Shown: positions 1-6,554, counted from the first letter of the stretch. The stretch: 7,829 nucleotides of DNA from an uncultured Klebsiella sp. (GCA_902490055.1 CABUCP010000137.1:1-7829), one strand, 5' to 3'. Notes: a model not told the origin generated them from the sequence alone. A program made the numbers and translations.

Positions 1-1
1 T

Positions 2-520
2 TTAATCGAGCGTGCTGCCGGACTTCAGGGTGCAGATATAGAGCGGCGAGTTGATAGAGCTCAGCAGAATGGCTTTGTTGTTAAGCTTTTGCGCGTTGAG
101 AAACAGACCGTCGTGGCTGTCGGACATCTCGCGCATGAAGTAGTCGAAAATCACGTCGGGCGATTCGTCAATTGATGAGGCGCTGGATTCCCACTGCTTG
201 ATACGGTAGTGGCGTTCGGTTGCGGAGATGCGCTTGCTGGTGTAGCTGAATTTGACGTAACGCTGCAGATAGAGCCAGCCGGCGGCAGAGTCGGTGTAAC
301 CTTCCACCACCATCGAACCGTGACCGTTGGCGCCGAAATTAAAATGGACATTGCCGTTAACGTTCTCTTTTTCCATGTTCTCAAAGCGCATAATTGCTTT
401 GGTGGAACAGCTCATCACGCCGTCGTTGGCATCCGGCAGCAAACGCCAGGCGCTGAAGCCGGCGGCGGCGATAAACGCCAGGGCGGAAAGGGCGAAAAAG
501 GAGCGGGGCGCGAGTTTCAT
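2..520 (-). CDS. FidL-like membrane-anchored accessory protein
   Basis: A complete 172-residue protein. It begins with a short basic N-terminus and one hydrophobic segment (about residues 8-28), read as a signal anchor, so the remaining 140 or so residues should lie in the periplasm. That part has no enzyme motif I recognise. It contains only two cysteines, C38 just after the membrane segment and C163 near the end, which could form a disulfide. The ATG at 520 overlaps the stop of the upstream membrane regulator as ATGA, which implies translational coupling and a joint function, as with ToxR/ToxS. Small proteins of this kind sit beside MarT in Salmonella (FidL) and beside YqeI in E. coli (YqeJ). 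The FidL-family assignment comes from size, topology and neighbour rather than a clear motif. Its role, perhaps stabilising or tuning the sensor domain of the regulator, is inferred. Confidence 0.75.
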   Translation of the reverse strand: MKLAPRSFFALSALAFIAAAGFSAWRLLPDANDGVMSCSTKAIMRFENMEKENVNGNVHFNFGANGHGSMVVEGYTDSAAGWLYLQRYVKFSYTSKRISATERHYRIKQWESSASSIDESPDVIFDYFMREMSDSHDGLFLNAQKLNNKAILLSSINSPLYICTLKSGSTLD

Positions 521-1326
521 TGCGGCTTCCAGGAGTAGTAAAAGTAGTTATCGCAATAGCTAAACGGGTTGTCTTCGTGCATCGCGCAGTGGGCGAGGAA
601 TACCCGGCCCAGGCCGTTGGTCTCCAGCCGATCGCCATAGAAGAAGACAAAGCGTTCTCCCGGCTTGCAGCTAAGTTTCAGCCGCTGACGCACCTCATCA
701 AAATTCTTGCCATAGGCGTTGGCGGAGACCGAGCGCAGCATTTCATCGCTGGCCAGCAGTTCGCACTGGCTATGGCTCATTAGCGTCAGATTGATTGGCC
801 GCGCGACGTGGGTAGCGGCGAGACTAAATGCCACCAGCAGCAGGGCGATGACCAGCAGGCAGCCGCCGGCAAGGTACCAGCACATGCCGCGCGCATGTCG
901 CGTGGCGGCGGGCGCTGGCGGTGTCGCCGCCGCAGGCGTCGCTGCTTCATCGGGGGACTCGGGTGAATGAGCCGCCTCGGCAAGCGGCGGCTCGGCGTCG
1001 AGCAGTTCGATGCTGAGATCCTGATTTAGCTGCAGCATACCGCGCGACACGGTGACGATGATGTTATCGATATCGTAGTGACGGAAGGTTTTGCGCAGCA
1101 TGCTCAGGTACTGATTGAGATTGCTGTTTGATGAGGTTAAGCCGTTATCGTCCCAGACTTTTTTCAACACCTCATCGCGGCTGACGACGCCGGTATGGCG
1201 AAGAAAAAAATAGAGCAGCGCGCTGGCGGTGATGGATAGCTGGCTATCCGGTTCATCGCTGCCTGGTAGAGTTAGTGTGCCGTCCGTTGCGTCATAAATG
1301 AGACGGGCATTGATGTTGTAGCGCAT
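517..1326 (-). CDS. MarT/CadC/ToxR-type transmembrane winged-helix regulator
   Basis: A complete 269-residue one-component membrane regulator. Residues about 1-108 form an OmpR/PhoB-type winged helix: the segment around 66-100 (SNLNQYLSMLRKTF, then VTVSRGMLQL) matches the recognition helix and wing, with GM where the family usually has GY. A Pro/Ala/Glu-rich linker (about 111-146) follows, then one membrane helix (about 148-171), then a periplasmic domain of about 98 residues with four cysteines (C188, C220, C247, C258). This layout, DNA binding in the cytoplasm and sensing in the periplasm, is that of CadC, ToxR and MarT. The ATG at 1326 has a GAGG ribosome site 5 nt upstream. The gene begins 21 nt after the TetR gene stop and overlaps the FidL-like gene by 4 bp, so the three are probably co-transcribed. 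The signal sensed and the target genes cannot be read from the window. Confidence 0.85.
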   Translation of the reverse strand: MRYNINARLIYDATDGTLTLPGSDEPDSQLSITASALLYFFLRHTGVVSRDEVLKKVWDDNGLTSSNSNLNQYLSMLRKTFRHYDIDNIIVTVSRGMLQLNQDLSIELLDAEPPLAEAAHSPESPDEAATPAAATPPAPAATRHARGMCWYLAGGCLLVIALLLVAFSLAATHVARPINLTLMSHSQCELLASDEMLRSVSANAYGKNFDEVRQRLKLSCKPGERFVFFYGDRLETNGLGRVFLAHCAMHEDNPFSYCDNYFYYSWKPQ

Positions 1327-1347
1327 CGCGGCCTCAATTTAATAGCT

Positions 1348-1920
1348 TCACGCGGGAAGCGTCATCCGCGTCAGATCGCTTACCAGCGACTGGCGGTGTT
1401 CGCTGCTCATGGTGCGCCCTTCGGTCAGCTCCGATAACCAGATACCGTCGGCGGCGTAGCGCACCAACGTACCGGTCGGGCCGTTATCGAGCGCATCGCC
1501 CTGTGCCAGATGCTCAAGCATCCAGTCGCGCCAGCATTTTCGCAGCACCGGCTCATCCGGCATCGCCAGCGACAGCACCATCAGCTGGCGGCTTTCGTGG
1601 GTGTCCGTCAGCTCCGGGTTGGACAGATAGCGCAAATAGGCGCGGGTAAAGCGCCCGTAAGCGAGGTTATCGGCGGCCATCAGCTCGCTTATCGCCTTTT
1701 CCATAATCGCCAACAGCCGGGCGAACAGGGCGAAAATCAGCGCCTGCTTATTGGGGAAATGGTGCAGGAGCCCGCCTTTGCTGACGCCAGCCTCGCGGGC
1801 GACGGCGTTCAGCGACAGGGCGGCGATACCGTCCCGGCCGGCAATCATCGCCGCGGATTCAAGCAACTGACGGTGCAGACGGACGGGATCTTTTTTACGA
1901 TGCTGGGCTTCCATATTCAT
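1348..1920 (-). CDS. TetR/AcrR-family transcriptional repressor
   Basis: From the ATG at 1920 this is a 190-residue protein, normal for TetR regulators. The N-terminal HTH is clear (about residues 31-61): ALSLNAVAREAGVSKGGLLHHF followed by NKQAL, the typical turn and recognition-helix pattern. The C-terminal part is helical and variable, so it does not reveal the ligand. The start is uncertain. In-frame ATGs lie at 1932, 1920 and 1914, none with a good Shine-Dalgarno site. The one at 1932 lies inside a 24-bp inverted repeat and next to a probable -10 element, so I prefer 1920 or 1914. The inverted repeat is a natural autoregulatory operator. The gene is followed after 21 nt by the MarT-like regulator. 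It could also control genes outside the window. I do not recognise a named orthologue. Confidence 0.88.
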   Translation of the reverse strand: MNMEAQHRKKDPVRLHRQLLESAAMIAGRDGIAALSLNAVAREAGVSKGGLLHHFPNKQALIFALFARLLAIMEKAISELMAADNLAYGRFTRAYLRYLSNPELTDTHESRQLMVLSLAMPDEPVLRKCWRDWMLEHLAQGDALDNGPTGTLVRYAADGIWLSELTEGRTMSSEHRQSLVSDLTRMTLPA

Positions 1921-1927
1921 GGCCGGG

Positions 1928-1933
1928 ATCATA
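1928..1933 (-). promoter_or_regulatory. Probable -10 element of the tetR-marT-fidL operon
   Basis: On the minus strand the hexamer reads TATGAT, five of six matches to TATAAT. Seventeen bases upstream the sequence is GAATAA, a poor -35, as expected for a promoter that needs an activator. Transcription would start near 1921-1922, which puts the FNR-type box centre at about -42. That start leaves almost no leader before the ATGs at 1920 and 1914, so the mRNA may be leaderless or nearly so. This is a prediction from spacing only. Confidence 0.4.
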
Positions 1934-1951
1934 CCGACCAGACGGTATGAT
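1928..1951 (-). promoter_or_regulatory. Probable TetR operator (inverted repeat) overlapping the core promoter
   Basis: A perfect 9-bp inverted repeat, ATCATACCG and CGGTATGAT, separated by 6 bp. The size and form fit TetR-family operators. It lies directly at the 5' end of the tetR-like gene and covers the -10 hexamer and the spacer upstream of it, so binding there would block transcription. Autorepression by the adjacent TetR protein is inferred from position. Confidence 0.6.
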
Positions 1952-1956
1952 TATTC

Positions 1957-1970
1957 TTGATCGCTATCAA
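1957..1970 (-). promoter_or_regulatory. Perfect FNR-type box (TTGAT-N4-ATCAA)
   Basis: The minus strand reads TTGATAGCGATCAA, matching every specified base of the FNR consensus TTGATNNNNATCAA. It is centred about 42 bp upstream of the start predicted from the TATGAT hexamer, the spacing of class II FNR-activated promoters. It would make the regulator operon responsive to oxygen loss. Other CRP/FNR-family proteins that use the same sequence cannot be excluded. Confidence 0.6.
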
Positions 1971-2056
1971 TATGAGAGGGCGCTTCAGGCGGCGGGATGT
2001 CGTTATTGCGTGGAGGCTCACAAATTGTCAGCTACCTTTCTGAGATCAGGCAGTTA

Positions 2057-2091
2057 GCGCGTACGATAGCGGCGGTCGCCACCGCACGCGC
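2057..2091 (-). other. GC-rich hairpin just downstream of dgaF
   Basis: Outer arms GCGCGT (2057-2062) and ACGCGC (2086-2091) enclose an inner stem GCGGT/ACCGC (2072-2076 with 2081-2085) and a 4-nt loop. A 9-nt bulge lies on one side. The structure begins 7 nt after the dgaF stop. No T-run follows on the minus strand, so it is not a standard intrinsic terminator. It could protect the 3' end of the dga mRNA or act beside Rho. Confidence 0.35.
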
Positions 2092-2097
2092 GGGGGA

Positions 2098-2844
2098 TTA
2101 ATCGACTAGTTCCTTAACGATGTTCATCAGGGCGCGTACATCCTCCGGGCGAGTATTGCCGCTTTGCGGATCGATAATCGAGCTGTACACGTGCGGCATT
2201 ACCCGTTCGACGCCGGCCTGCAGGCAGGTTTGCAGAATCACCGCAAAATTATCGAGATCGATGCCGCCGGTGGGCTCAATCAGCGTCATGCCTTTTTCTG
2301 CTGCGCTTTCGGCGAGCGCCTTCAGCTCCGCCAGCGACTTTTCGCCGCCCATCGGGAAAAACTTAGCCGCCTGCGCGCCCATATCCTGAATCATTCTAAC
2401 TGCGGCATCGCAGGAGACCCGCGCCGGGGTGCCGTGAGCGCTGCGAACGCCGGTCGAAATGAGCACCTCGCCGGGCGTAGCGCTGGGGCTGACCAGGGCG
2501 TTGATCTGGGTCTGCTGGCCGCCGGTTGCCGCCAGCGCCCCGGCGGCAAATCCGCAGCCGGTGAAGGTCTGATTGACGTGGGCGGGATGGACCTGCGCCG
2601 CGATCATCGCCGCTTTATAAAACTGCGCCGGGTCGCCGGCGCCGAGGCCGACGGAAATAGACGGTACTTCCGCCATCCAGCGGCGCACTTCAGCAACGCC
2701 CTGTTCGACGCCGGTAAATTGCGCCGAGAGCACGCCAATCACCGCGTGTCCTTCGGCGGCCTCATAGATTTCCCGGGCGTTGGCAATGTCCTTCGCCAGC
2801 ACGTTAATCGCCACCCGCTGGCGATAGAAGTTAATTCCCTGCAT
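2098..2844 (-). CDS. dgaF: 2-keto-3-deoxy-6-phosphogluconate aldolase (DgaF)
   Basis: A 248-residue KDGP aldolase of the DgaF family, a TIM-barrel class I aldolase in the cytoplasm. It cleaves 2-keto-3-deoxy-6-phosphogluconate, made by DgaE, into pyruvate and glyceraldehyde-3-phosphate, the last step of D-glucosaminate breakdown. Visible motifs are AAKFFPMGG around residues 159-167, where K161 is the likely Schiff-base lysine by comparison with the KFFP motif of KDPG aldolases, and EPTGGIDLDNF (190-200), a phosphate-binding type loop. The frame stays open to 2994, but the ATG at 2844 is chosen because AGGAG lies 10 nt upstream and the protein then starts at the family N-terminus (MQGINFYRQRVAINVL). 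This start overlaps the dgaE end by 14 bp, which suggests coupled translation. It is the last gene of the operon. Confidence 0.93.
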   Translation of the reverse strand: MQGINFYRQRVAINVLAKDIANAREIYEAAEGHAVIGVLSAQFTGVEQGVAEVRRWMAEVPSISVGLGAGDPAQFYKAAMIAAQVHPAHVNQTFTGCGFAAGALAATGGQQTQINALVSPSATPGEVLISTGVRSAHGTPARVSCDAAVRMIQDMGAQAAKFFPMGGEKSLAELKALAESAAEKGMTLIEPTGGIDLDNFAVILQTCLQAGVERVMPHVYSSIIDPQSGNTRPEDVRALMNIVKELVD

Positions 2845-3940
2845 GCTGCGTAATCTCCTGTAAGCGTGCGACGATGAGCGGCATTTCACCCTCGCCGACG
2901 GTGCGAGGGTCAAGGCTAAAATGGCCCTCATGCAGATAGTAACGGCGGGCGTAAATGGCGATATCGCCGCCGCGTAGCTGGGCTTCAACCTCACGGGCGC
3001 TCAGTCCCAGCTCATTGGCGTCGACGCTAACCCGAATGCGCCAGATGGCGCGCCCGGCTTCGTCCTGCTCGATATCGGCGCGCAGGCCGCGCAGGGCGGA
3101 AATCGCCTCGGCGTACGGACGCAGCACGGCGGCATCAGGCGCGGGCGGCGCCGTCCGGTAGCGGTCCAGCGCGTAGACGAGACCGACCATATTCTCTTTG
3201 CCGATTTTCATCGCCCGCGCGATGCCGTGGTGCTGGGCTTTACAGGCGGCGATCCAGCGGCGTTTGCCGCTAATAAAGCCCGAGGTTGGGGCGTTAAAGG
3301 CTTTCGCCCCGCTGTAGATAACCATGTCCGCGCCGCTGGCGACCCACTGGCGCAAGTCTTCTTCGGCGGCGGCATCGACGATCAGCGGCAGATGATGCTG
3401 GCGCGCAACCTGCACGAAATCGTCAATGTCGAGCATGCCTTTTTGCACGCAGTGGTGCGATTTCACATACAGCAGCGCCGCCGTATTTGCGTTCACCGCA
3501 CTCTCCAGCTGCCAACGCGCCGCCAGGTTGCTGGCGCCGACTTCGACAATGCGCCCGCCGCCCAGGCGAATGGCGCTGGTGATTGGCGCGCCGTAATCGA
3601 CATTATGCCCGCGCAGCATCACTACCTCGTTCGGCCACTGGCTGCTATCCGGCATCTGCGTCACCTTTTCCGCCTCGCCGCGGGTGATCGCCGCCGCGAC
3701 GGCGATGGCGATCCCGGCGGAGGCGCAGGAGGTGATATAGCTGTCTTCCGCGCCGGTGTGGGCGGAGACCCGCTCGCCCACGCGGTCGGTGAGTTTATCT
3801 ATTTCAACGAACGCCCCTGCCGCCTGCGCGGCGGCCTGCATCACCTGCGGGTCGACGCTGGATACGCCAAGGATGGTCATTTTGCCGCAGGCGTTAATCA
3901 CCCGCTTCAGGCCCAGTTGTTGGTAGATATTGCCGTTCAT
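2831..3940 (-). CDS. dgaE: D-glucosaminate-6-phosphate ammonia lyase (DgaE)
   Basis: A 369-residue PLP-dependent enzyme of the SelA-like/DgaE group (fold type I). It converts D-glucosaminate-6-phosphate into 2-keto-3-deoxy-6-phosphogluconate plus ammonia, and so supplies nitrogen as well as carbon. The PLP site is visible: D189 in LPLIVDAAAEEDLR should pair with the pyridine nitrogen, and K213 in YSGAKAFNAPTSGF should form the Schiff base. The early segment INACGKMTILGVSSVDPQV (about 15-33) is typical of this subgroup. The ATG at 3940 follows TAGGAG, which lies in the last codons of dgaD; only 3 nt separate the two genes. Full length, with no broken motif. The SelA-like fold alone could suggest selenotransferase activity, but the PTS and aldolase neighbours make DgaE far more likely. 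Confidence 0.94.
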   Translation of the reverse strand: MNGNIYQQLGLKRVINACGKMTILGVSSVDPQVMQAAAQAAGAFVEIDKLTDRVGERVSAHTGAEDSYITSCASAGIAIAVAAAITRGEAEKVTQMPDSSQWPNEVVMLRGHNVDYGAPITSAIRLGGGRIVEVGASNLAARWQLESAVNANTAALLYVKSHHCVQKGMLDIDDFVQVARQHHLPLIVDAAAEEDLRQWVASGADMVIYSGAKAFNAPTSGFISGKRRWIAACKAQHHGIARAMKIGKENMVGLVYALDRYRTAPPAPDAAVLRPYAEAISALRGLRADIEQDEAGRAIWRIRVSVDANELGLSAREVEAQLRGGDIAIYARRYYLHEGHFSLDPRTVGEGEMPLIVARLQEITQHAGN

Positions 3941-3943
3941 GAT

Positions 3944-4804
3944 TTACAGCACTCCTAACAGCGAGCAGGCGACGCTGATGGCGACGATCGACAGTAAAAT
4001 GGTGGTGTAGCGCGGCCCTTTCTTCAGTAAGTAGAAGTAGATAGCGAACACCGCCGCCAGCGGCAGCAGGCCGGGGGCAATCGAGTCGAGGATCTGTTGT
4101 ACCACCACTTCCGAGCCCTTCAGCGCGCTGATTTTCAGCGGCGTGGTGATTTTGACGTAGCTTGCCGACAGCGCGCCCATCATGATCAGACCCAGCACGT
4201 TGGCGCCGTAAATCAGTTCTTTAATTCGCCCCCCTTGCAGCAGACCGATGATGGAATCGCGGCCCAGGGTGTAGCCCTTATGGACCAACCCGTAGCTTAT
4301 CGCCATGGTGATCGCCGGGTAGAGGATCAGCGGGGCAATCCCGCCGAACGCGCTGCCGCTGGCGGCGAAGGGGATGAAAATCGCAATCAGCAACGGCATC
4401 ACCGCGGCCCAGATAATCGAGTCGCCCATCCCGGCCAGCGGGCCCATCAGGCCGGTTTTGATCCCGGTGATTGAAGCATCGCTGATCGGCTCGCCGCGGG
4501 TTTTCTGCTCTTCCATGGCGATGGAGATCCCCTGGATAACCGAGCCGAAAGTTTGCTCCGAGTTAAAGAAGTTCAGGTGGCGTTTGAGCGCCTCGGTCTG
4601 CTCCTCTTTTTCCGGGTACAGCTTTTTGATAATGGGCGTCATTGAGGCGCAGAAAATCAGGCTCTGCAGACGTTCGTAGGAGCTGGATACCTCCGCCCCC
4701 AGCCAGTAAATCAGCCAGGCTTTGGTGATATCGGCTTTGCTCAGCGCCTGGGTTTCGCGGGCGCGTTCAACCAGTTCATGTTCCATTACATCGCTACTCA
4801 TCAT
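3944..4804 (-). CDS. dgaD: D-glucosaminate PTS permease, EIID component (DgaD)
   Basis: A 286-residue mannose-family PTS IID subunit of the inner membrane, homologous to ManZ. The N-terminal half is amphipathic and cytoplasmic, containing NFFNSEQTFGSVIQGISIAMEE-like family sequence (about 78-99). The hallmark GLMGPLAGMGDSIIW is at about 118-132. Membrane segments follow at about 131-147, 155-173, 203-217, 246-261 and 266-284. With DgaC it forms the sugar-acid channel. The ATG at 4804 overlaps the dgaC stop as ATGA. A second ATG follows at once at 4801; the GGAG site lies 4 nt from the first and 7 nt from the second, so the second may be the real start (285 residues). Substrate identity comes from the operon, not from this sequence alone. 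Confidence 0.93.
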   Translation of the reverse strand: MMSSDVMEHELVERARETQALSKADITKAWLIYWLGAEVSSSYERLQSLIFCASMTPIIKKLYPEKEEQTEALKRHLNFFNSEQTFGSVIQGISIAMEEQKTRGEPISDASITGIKTGLMGPLAGMGDSIIWAAVMPLLIAIFIPFAASGSAFGGIAPLILYPAITMAISYGLVHKGYTLGRDSIIGLLQGGRIKELIYGANVLGLIMMGALSASYVKITTPLKISALKGSEVVVQQILDSIAPGLLPLAAVFAIYFYLLKKGPRYTTILLSIVAISVACSLLGVL

Positions 4805-5550
4805 GCAGCTCCTTCATTTTTGGCCAGGCCTTTAATCAGGAAGGCGACGCAGGTACCGAAAATCGCCATCGCCATGATGTCCACCTTCAGGTAGAGCACC
4901 GCGAAAAATCCGCCGATAAACCACGGCAGCAGGCTCTTTTTACCGATCACCATGATGGTAATGGCGAAGCCCAGCGCCGGCAGAATACCGCCCATAATTT
5001 CAAAGGAGTGGGTCAGCCAGAGCGGCATCAATTTGAGGAATTTCTCCACCACGCTTTGGCCAAAGTAGTTGGCGGCGAAGACCACCGGGAAGCGCAGCAC
5101 CAGCCCCAGCAGCGCCGGATATATAAAGGCGCAGCGCATGATGCCCGCCATATTGGCGCTTTCGGCATGTTTGTCGGCCATATGTACCCACGCGGCGTTG
5201 AGCGTGCGGCGCAGCTGATCGAGGAACACTCCGATGACGCCAAAAGGAATCGCCAACGCGATCGCCAGGTTGGGTTCCATTCCGGCCTTCACGGCAATCG
5301 GAATGGCGATACAGGCGGCCAGCGCCGGATCCGACGGCACGTTGCCGCCCGGCGTGGAGGTCACTCCAAGATAGACCAGTTGCATACCTGCGCCGATGAT
5401 CATCGCGGTTTTCATATCGCCCAACAGCAGGCCGACGAACACGGCGATCACCACGGGCTGCAGCAACATGGCGGAGAAGGTATAGCCAAAACGTAATCGG
5501 GCGAACCAGTAATACAACCCCATCAGGCTCGCAAAGAGTAAGGTATCCAT
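4801..5550 (-). CDS. dgaC: D-glucosaminate PTS permease, EIIC component (DgaC)
   Basis: A 249-residue, strongly hydrophobic mannose-family IIC subunit (ManY type). The conserved loop PGGNVPSDPALAACIAIPIAV lies at about 67-87, and many membrane helices cover most of the rest. Together with DgaD it carries D-glucosaminate across the inner membrane while DgaB passes on the phosphate. The ATG at 5550 has a weak AGG-type ribosome site and comes 24 nt after the dgaB stop, the largest gap inside the operon. The 4-bp overlap with dgaD suggests the two membrane subunits are made in matched amounts. The protein is intact and of normal family length. Confidence 0.93.
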   Translation of the reverse strand: MDTLLFASLMGLYYWFARLRFGYTFSAMLLQPVVIAVFVGLLLGDMKTAMIIGAGMQLVYLGVTSTPGGNVPSDPALAACIAIPIAVKAGMEPNLAIALAIPFGVIGVFLDQLRRTLNAAWVHMADKHAESANMAGIMRCAFIYPALLGLVLRFPVVFAANYFGQSVVEKFLKLMPLWLTHSFEIMGGILPALGFAITIMVIGKKSLLPWFIGGFFAVLYLKVDIMAMAIFGTCVAFLIKGLAKNEGAA

Positions 5551-5574
5551 AGTTTTTACCTGCTTATCAACTGG

Positions 5575-6060
5575 TTAGAATTTTTTCAGTATGTCGTCCA
5601 GTGACTGTGGTTTATCTTCCGGGATGGTCTGGAAGAACACCTGAATGCCGCTATTTTTCAGTTCGCCGAGGATGCCGACGTCTTTTTCATCGAGGGTGAT
5701 GTTCTGGAATACGGCCTTGCGGTTCGGCCCGCCGCCCAGTCCGCCAACCTGAATCGTCTGCACGTCAAAGCCCAACTGGACGGCTTCCTGAACGGCCGAC
5801 AGCGACGGGAACAGCACCAGCACATTGCCATCGCCGAGCTGATTCTCTTTCCAGGCGGCGGCGAAGCTGGCATTGCCGTAGCAGTCAACTTTGATGTTTG
5901 GCGGCGCGGCCATTAAGTAGATGTTTTTCATAAACGGATCGGCATCCAGCTCGTCGCTGACCACGGCGATGCGGTTGGCCTGCGATTGGCCGACCCATTT
6001 GGTGACGACCTGACCGTGGATCAGACGGCTATCGATACGACATAAAACGATTTTTGCCAT
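5575..6060 (-). CDS. dgaB: D-glucosaminate PTS permease, EIIB component (DgaB)
   Basis: A 161-residue mannose/sorbose-family IIB protein of the cytoplasm. The N-terminal motif CRIDSRLIHGQVVTKW (about residues 7-22) holds the phosphorylated histidine H15, which takes phosphate from DgaA and gives it to the incoming sugar acid. The following IAVVSDELDADPFMK and VGGLGGGPNRKA segments fit the family. A clear TAAGGAG site lies 6 nt before the ATG at 6060, and the TAA of that site is the dgaA stop, so the gap is only 10 nt. Length is normal for a stand-alone IIB. Confidence 0.95.
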   Translation of the reverse strand: MAKIVLCRIDSRLIHGQVVTKWVGQSQANRIAVVSDELDADPFMKNIYLMAAPPNIKVDCYGNASFAAAWKENQLGDGNVLVLFPSLSAVQEAVQLGFDVQTIQVGGLGGGPNRKAVFQNITLDEKDVGILGELKNSGIQVFFQTIPEDKPQSLDDILKKF

Positions 6061-6070
6061 GATGGGCTCC

Positions 6071-6499
6071 TTAAGGGTTTAACTGGTTGACGTGGGCGAC
6101 AACATCGCGGCAGCTGCTGCGTCCGGCTTCGACCAGCTCAGTCACGCAGCCGGTAAGCGGGCCCTGTTCGCGCCTATCCAGCGCTTCCAGCAGCAGCGAG
6201 GCGTTGAGCCCGCAGACGACGGCGATGGGATAATCCGCGCTCAGGCGCGCGGCGACGTTAGAGGTAGTACCGCCGAGAAAATCGGTCAAAATCAGCGAGC
6301 CTGCCGGCATCGCCTGCACCGCCGCTTCGACGCGTTGGTAAAACTCGCCGAGGGTATCGACCGGCATAAGGGCGATTTCGCTGACGCCGGCGATTTCGCC
6401 GGTCACCATGCGCAGGCTGTCGCACAGCTGCGTGCCCCAGCCGCCGTGGGTGAGCAGCAGAATTTGGGGTAACTGGGTGGTAGGTTCAGTGGATGACAA
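6071..6499 (-). CDS. dgaA: D-glucosaminate PTS permease, EIIA component (DgaA), TTG start
   Basis: A 142-residue mannose-family IIA protein of the cytoplasm. LLLTHGGWGTQL contains the phosphorylated H18, which is charged by HPr and passes phosphate to DgaB. LILTDFLGGTTSNVA (about 85-99) is the conserved second motif. The frame is open further upstream, with ATGs at 6523 and 6619, but both are unlikely starts. The sigma-54 promoter at 6539-6554 implies transcription from about 6528, so 6619 is not on the mRNA and 6523 would be at +6 with no ribosome site. AGGAGG stands 5 nt before a TTG at 6499, so TTG is the best start, and the protein then begins MSSTEPTTQLPQ. First gene of the operon, 10 nt before dgaB. 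Confidence 0.92.
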   Translation of the reverse strand: MSSTEPTTQLPQILLLTHGGWGTQLCDSLRMVTGEIAGVSEIALMPVDTLGEFYQRVEAAVQAMPAGSLILTDFLGGTTSNVAARLSADYPIAVVCGLNASLLLEALDRREQGPLTGCVTELVEAGRSSCRDVVAHVNQLNP

Positions 6500-6504
6500 A
6501 GTGG

Positions 6505-6510
6505 CCTCCT
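6505..6510 (-). promoter_or_regulatory. dgaA: Strong Shine-Dalgarno site that fixes the dgaA start
   Basis: AGGAGG on the minus strand, a full match to the anti-Shine-Dalgarno core, lies 5 nt upstream of the TTG at 6499. No ATG or GTG in frame is as well placed. The predicted mRNA leader is about 29 nt and contains this site. Confidence 0.75.
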
Positions 6511-6538
6511 GGCGCCGAATCATTGACGCACTAATAAG

Positions 6539-6554
6539 AGCAAAGCGCGTGCCA
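6539..6554 (-). promoter_or_regulatory. Sigma-54 (RpoN) -24/-12 promoter of the dga operon
   Basis: The minus strand reads TGGCACGCGCTTTGCT, an exact match to TGGCACG-N4-TTGCW with GG at 6553-6552 and GC at 6541-6540 in the correct spacing. The start of transcription should be near 6528. A LevR/DgaR-type sigma-54 activator gene directly upstream and a sigma-54-dependent dga operon known from Salmonella support the call. The operon would need DgaR, RpoN and probably upstream activator sites. Confidence 0.92.

Noticed and set aside
1942..1970. TTGATA (1970-1965) as a -35 with a 17-bp spacer to TACCGT
   Set aside because: TACCGT is a poor -10; TTGATA is better explained as half of the FNR-type box, with TATGAT as the -10.
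2845..2994. Extension of dgaF by 50 residues to an ATG at 2994
   Set aside because: It would overlap dgaE by 164 bp, has no family-like sequence and no ribosome site; the ATG at 2844 has AGGAG and gives the expected length.
3227..3958. Open frame of 243 codons on the plus strand opposite dgaE
   Set aside because: Arg/Gly/Ala/His-rich product with no recognisable domain, wholly antisense to a well-supported gene; typical shadow frame in GC-rich DNA. The plus-strand frame at 2164-2853 and others are rejected on the same grounds.
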